Source: Scleroderma bovista
Taxonomy: Eukaryota; Basidiomycota; Agaricomycetes; Boletales; Sclerodermataceae
Assembly: GCA_037178675.1 (NCBI GenBank)
Contig: JAYMGJ010000590.1
Coordinates: forward strand, 1 to 31,267
Direction: 5' to 3'
Length of the DNA stretch: 31,267 bases
Below, piece after piece: positions 27,967-31,267 of the stretch. Numbering within the stretch: position 1 is the first letter of the stretch; each line of letters starts with the position of its first letter. The translations under genes were made by a program, and so were the position numbers. The notes below the pieces were generated by a model that was given only the letters and a program-made list of their open reading frames with translations, was not told the DNA's origin and did no database searches.

Positions 27967-29039
27967 GTCAACCTCAGGGAACTCCAAACTATAGTGGATC
28001 AATGATTCTCCTCTATCGATCTCGGAGATCAGGTTACTTGTGACTCATCGAAAATCGTCGGATCCGGCAATTATGGCCTCGTATACGAAGGCATGCTGCG
28101 CGCAGAGCAGAAGAAGGTTGCGGTTAAGCTCATCTGTTATGGTGATAAGAGTGCTCGTCCCGAGCTCGAGGTCAGTACATCATTTGTGATTCTCCTCTCT
28201 GTGCATGACAGCGTGTCAGAGAGTACTCAGAGAAGTATATATCTGGTCCAAGCTCAATCATGAAAACATTATCACACTACTTGGGATCACAACTGTTTTC
28301 GATCATTCAATATCCATAGTGTCTCCACTGATGTCCAAAGGGAACACGTTTAATTACATGCAAAACACCGATGTTGATCCTCGTCCGTTGGTATGCAGCA
28401 TGATAATCTCGCATTTGTTGTACGTCTCAGCGACGTTTAGATCCTGGGGATTGCCAATGCACTGCATTATCTCCACACGTATGAACAAGGTTCTATTATA
28501 CACGGAGACATCAAAGGTGTGAGTGTACATACTTGTTTCTGATCTGGCAGACGTTTGATCTACAACAAACCTGATAACAGTCCAACATTTTGGTCTCTGA
28601 TGACGGACATGCACTCCTTACCGATTTTGGTTTCTCTCACCTTGCCAATGCTTCGTTTAGTCTAGCCATTGAACAACACCCCGGAGGAACACCGGATTGG
28701 ATGCCGCCTGAATACCTGGAAATGGATCAATGTGTGATGACGCCCGCAGGCGATGTGTGGTCCTTTGGAATGATGGCGCTGGTCAGTTAATTACATATCT
28801 TCTGGATGTTGTCCAACTTTCTACAGGAATTATTTATCAGGAAGCATCCATATGGTCATCTCGGGCACCCCAGGACGATAACATCCCACATTTTATTCAA
28901 GAAGCGTGAACGTCCCAGCCTCGAGGATACCTGCTCCCGATTGACAGATGAGTGGTGGAATATGTGCTCGTCATGCTGGACTCGTGATCCATTGCGGCGC
29001 TGTAGAGACAGTCCTGTCTCTGGGTGTGTAGATTGGTAG
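27967..29039 (+). pseudogene. Protein kinase domain 1 (TKL-like), truncated, with in-frame TGA
   Basis: Exons are 27967-28170, 28220-28390, 28441-28518, 28581-28781 and 28827-29039, with introns 45-62 bp. Visible motifs: Gly loop IVGSGNYGLVYEG, VAVK lysine, YIWSKLNHENIITLLG, catalytic IIHGDIKGSNIL, LLTDFGFS, GTPDWMPPEYL, DVWSFGMMAL and CSSCWTRDP. The set matches the serine/threonine or TKL-like kinases expanded in agaricomycetes. Defects: a TGA at 28003-28005 in the first exon (CGA to TGA possible), loss of exons upstream at the copia LTR, and an aberrant C-terminus (CRDSPVSGCVDW then TAG) in place of the usual R-P-T motif seen in domain 2. A perfect 8-bp inverted repeat (AGAGACAG/CTGTCTCT) sits at that point. 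Confidence 0.85.
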
Positions 29040-29730
29040 TACTGATACTGGACTCTTACCTTAGCTATGTAGGCTTGTACTTAGCTTACTAAAAAAAGAT
29101 CCTTCTCTTCAGTGTATATCTTTGAGCTCAGTCTTGGAGTGACTGAACCACCCTTCCACTCTCTAGTTTCTTAGTCTCCTTAGTCCTTGGGAGCCTTGCC
29201 AGACCTCCAGAAGTCCCTGGGTCAAATGCACCTCATCTGAGGGAGCAGCCACCCAAACACATTGTTATCTTTTCAGCGCCCATCAATATTAACGGTTCTC
29301 GGAAATCTGCAGGTACATCATCGTTATGAATTCCCTACGAGTGACACCTTACCTGTGTCATTTTTATATAGACTACGCCCATAGTCCGCGCTCATTCTCA
29401 TCCTTCTAAGGTCTGTATCTTTATTTGGTGTGCACTGATCGCCAGTCTGCATCTTACTCTGGTGTTCTCAACAGTCTTTACACGGTAACAGCATGCATGA
29501 TATTCCTGAAGTCTTCGTCAAACAGCTACAGCCAGATAGCACCCACCTTGATGGACCATCGTCTAAAGAAAGGCGGTCTCCTTTGCATGACAAGTATACC
29601 GCTGCTCATTCAGACACCCCAGATCTGGAGGAGATAACAGTGATACCCTCGCACTCAAGTCAGAAACATCCCCAGTGGGCATGAAACTCCTGACCTACTA
29701 TGCTATATAGGCTGAGAGAATTGTTGTCAG
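29040..29730. other. Linker between kinase domains 1 and 2; possible exon at 29493
   Basis: Mostly no clear coding signal. A frame at 29493-29684 (MHDIPEVFVKQLQPDSTHLDG) ends near a GTGGGC donor and could be the N-terminus of the next kinase gene. I could not join it in frame with confidence. Confidence 0.4.
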
Positions 29731-31267
29731 TTCTCATCCACTGGACCCAGAGAATCGCTCGCAGAACTTGCCCGGCTTGCATCGGAGTATTCCCTCAACC
29801 TCGATGGACTAGTGTCTAAAGATTGGCAAGATCTTTTTGTGGGAGGGCATGCTGTGGTTTATTCGGGGATCCTAGATCAGAAGGAGAATCCCAGCAGAAT
29901 TCTCAGTGGTGGTCCTTTGGGAGGTAGAAATACGACAAAGGTGAGTTTGCCTACTAACTATCATGGTTCACCATCAGTCTGACATGGAACGATTCTAGGT
30001 GGCCATAAAGATTCCACGTGAGGGTCCACCAGATGGTACCACTAACATCAAGGTACTACTCTTAACCATCGTACTTCAACAATGCTCCTGACCTTTAACA
30101 GACGTTTCTCAGCGAGGTACATGTCTGGTCCAAGCTTTACCATACAAATGTCCTTCCATTTCTGGGTATCACCACCCAGCATGATTTGACGGTGTCCTTT
30201 GTTTCTCCTTGGATGAGTAATGGAAATGCACGTGACTATGTGCATGATGAAACCATCAATCCTCGCCCTCTGGTAGGTCATATATACAAATAAAGGGAAT
30301 GTTATCATCATGTCGCACAGATCATGGGAATTGCGCAAGGGCTGCGTTACCTCCATAACCTCAGCCCACGCACAATTGTCCACGGAAATTTAAAAGGCGT
30401 AGGTCTTCTCCCTCCAGTAGATGGGATCATTTGATCGGATATTGCTGCAGGCCAATGTTCTAATATCTGATGAGGGCCAAGCACTCCTGTCCGATTTTGG
30501 CCTTTCTTTCGTCGTCAATTCTTCTTTTGGCATGAAGGCTTTCAGTCAAAATAAACCTAAAGGAACGATCCATTGGATGTCACCGGAATTAATCGATCTT
30601 GGCCGGATTTCAGCCAAAGCAGATGTATGGGCATTCGGGATGACAGCCCTTGTACGTTCTTCTTCCTTTTGTTGTGTGAAATAAACCAAATCCTTGCAGG
30701 AACTGCTCACCCGTAAAAATATGTTCTATTATCTTATAGTTAGCGAGCTCATTTCCAAGATCATGAGAGGACATATCCCAGAGCGCCCAAGTATTGAAGA
30801 TACATGTTCACGCATGTCGAATATGTGGTGGGATATGTGCACCCATTGCTGGAATTATGACCCTCCTTCGAGACCGACGATGACTTATATGGTTGGACAG
30901 ATCGAAAAAATGGTACGTCGTTTGGCTTCTAGCAGGCAGCATCATTTCAATCAATCTCTGTAGATGTCGCCGGAGCCCTTCCCACTTGACACTTTTTCCA
31001 GGCTCGCATCGCCATACATCATCGACCCACTCGAACTAGATGGCACAGCTTCAATGAGTGGTAGTAAGTCTGTTGTGTACCAGGGGCGAATGGAAAGGGG
31101 AATCAAGGTGGCAGTGAAAACCCTCCGTTATAATCCTCTGGACGTTGCGGATGTTATCAAGGTTCGTTTATGTTGCATGCATATTGTGGGCGCTATATCA
31201 ACTTGGTGTAAGCTGCGCCACAACAATATCCTTCCGGTGCTTGGGGTTACGACCAAGTTTGGTTATG
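29731..31267 (+). CDS. Tandem protein kinase domains 2 and 3, runs off the window
   Basis: Domain 2 exons: 29731-29940, 29999-30052, 30102-30272, 30321-30398, 30451-30651 and 30700-30912, introns 48-58 bp, all phase 0. Motifs: FVGGHAVVYSGIL (poor Gly loop), VAIK, VHVWSKLYHTNVLPFLG, IVHGNLKGANVL where the catalytic Asp is Asn, LLSDFGLS, GTIHWMSPEL, DVWAFGMTAL and YDPPSRPTMTYMV. Domain 3 starts at 30964 (MSPEPFPLDTFSRLASPY) with SGSKSVVYQGRM, VAVKTLRY and CKLRHNNILPVLGVTT, cut by the window end. Its last segment near 31161-31210 may hold an intron without a clear acceptor. HGN suggests domain 2 is a pseudokinase or weak enzyme. The gene start is uncertain. Confidence 0.8.

Noticed and set aside
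1..31267. tRNA genes, rRNA, CRISPR arrays, bacterial operons
   Set aside because: No A/B-box or cloverleaf, no spaced identical repeats of CRISPR type and no prokaryotic gene layout seen on reading both strands.

Overview
The window looks like a repeat-rich region of an agaricomycete (mushroom-forming basidiomycete) genome. The evidence is many 45-60 bp GT..AG introns, a KDZ-type transposase with a CxC2 cysteine cluster, a TET/JBP-type dioxygenase in a repeat-flanked cassette, a chromodomain Ty3/gypsy element, a Ty1/copia element, and tandem protein kinase domains sharing one exon plan. I cannot name the genus. I saw no prokaryotic features, rRNA or tRNA.

Layout. 1-934: four exons of a KDZ transposase, cut in its next intron by a Ty1/copia element (954-6544) with 288-bp LTRs. 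The copia element is dead: it has stops and frameshifts, has lost most of integrase and reverse transcriptase where a gypsy-LTR-like segment sits (about 3480-4680), and carries a hAT-type MITE (5473-6023) inside its RNase H region. 6545-7830: a large palindrome (arms about 416 bp) built from a 16-17 bp unit beginning GTGCCG. 8057-10157: a 2.1-kb element resembling a solo LTR with a 4-bp target duplication. 10195-14300: a cassette bracketed by the same GTGCCG repeats, holding a minus-strand TET/JBP-like oxygenase gene (one in-frame TGA) and a divergent plus-strand gene of unknown function with four exons and no defect. 13394-14090 is a degenerate spacer repeat. 14300-19014 is mostly non-coding: two minisatellites, a diverged third copy of the long LTR family (about 15545-17711), and nothing else I recognise.

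19015-27100: a Ty3/gypsy chromovirus with gag, a canonical A_AAA_AAA slippery site at the gag/pol junction, and pol (PR-RT-RNase H-integrase-chromodomain). Pol has lost one base near 23290, and a second, near-identical copy of the 2-kb LTR (24102-26143) lies inside integrase. 27109-27612 (minus) is an acidic coiled-coil ORF joined directly to a copia LTR fragment (27621-27860). That fragment ends exactly at the LTR's putative splice donor. 27967-31267: tandem protein kinase domains. The first is broken, the second has HGN in place of HGD, and the third runs off the window.

The most interesting part is the 10.2-14.3 kb cassette: a putative DNA-modifying oxygenase beside an unknown partner gene, inside iterated short repeats of the kind that flank DNA transposons, with a KDZ transposase fragment a few kb away. 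CpG-type transitions that separate the copia LTR copies, and in-frame TGA codons where CGA (Arg) is plausible, suggest cytosine methylation or RIP-like decay in the same region.
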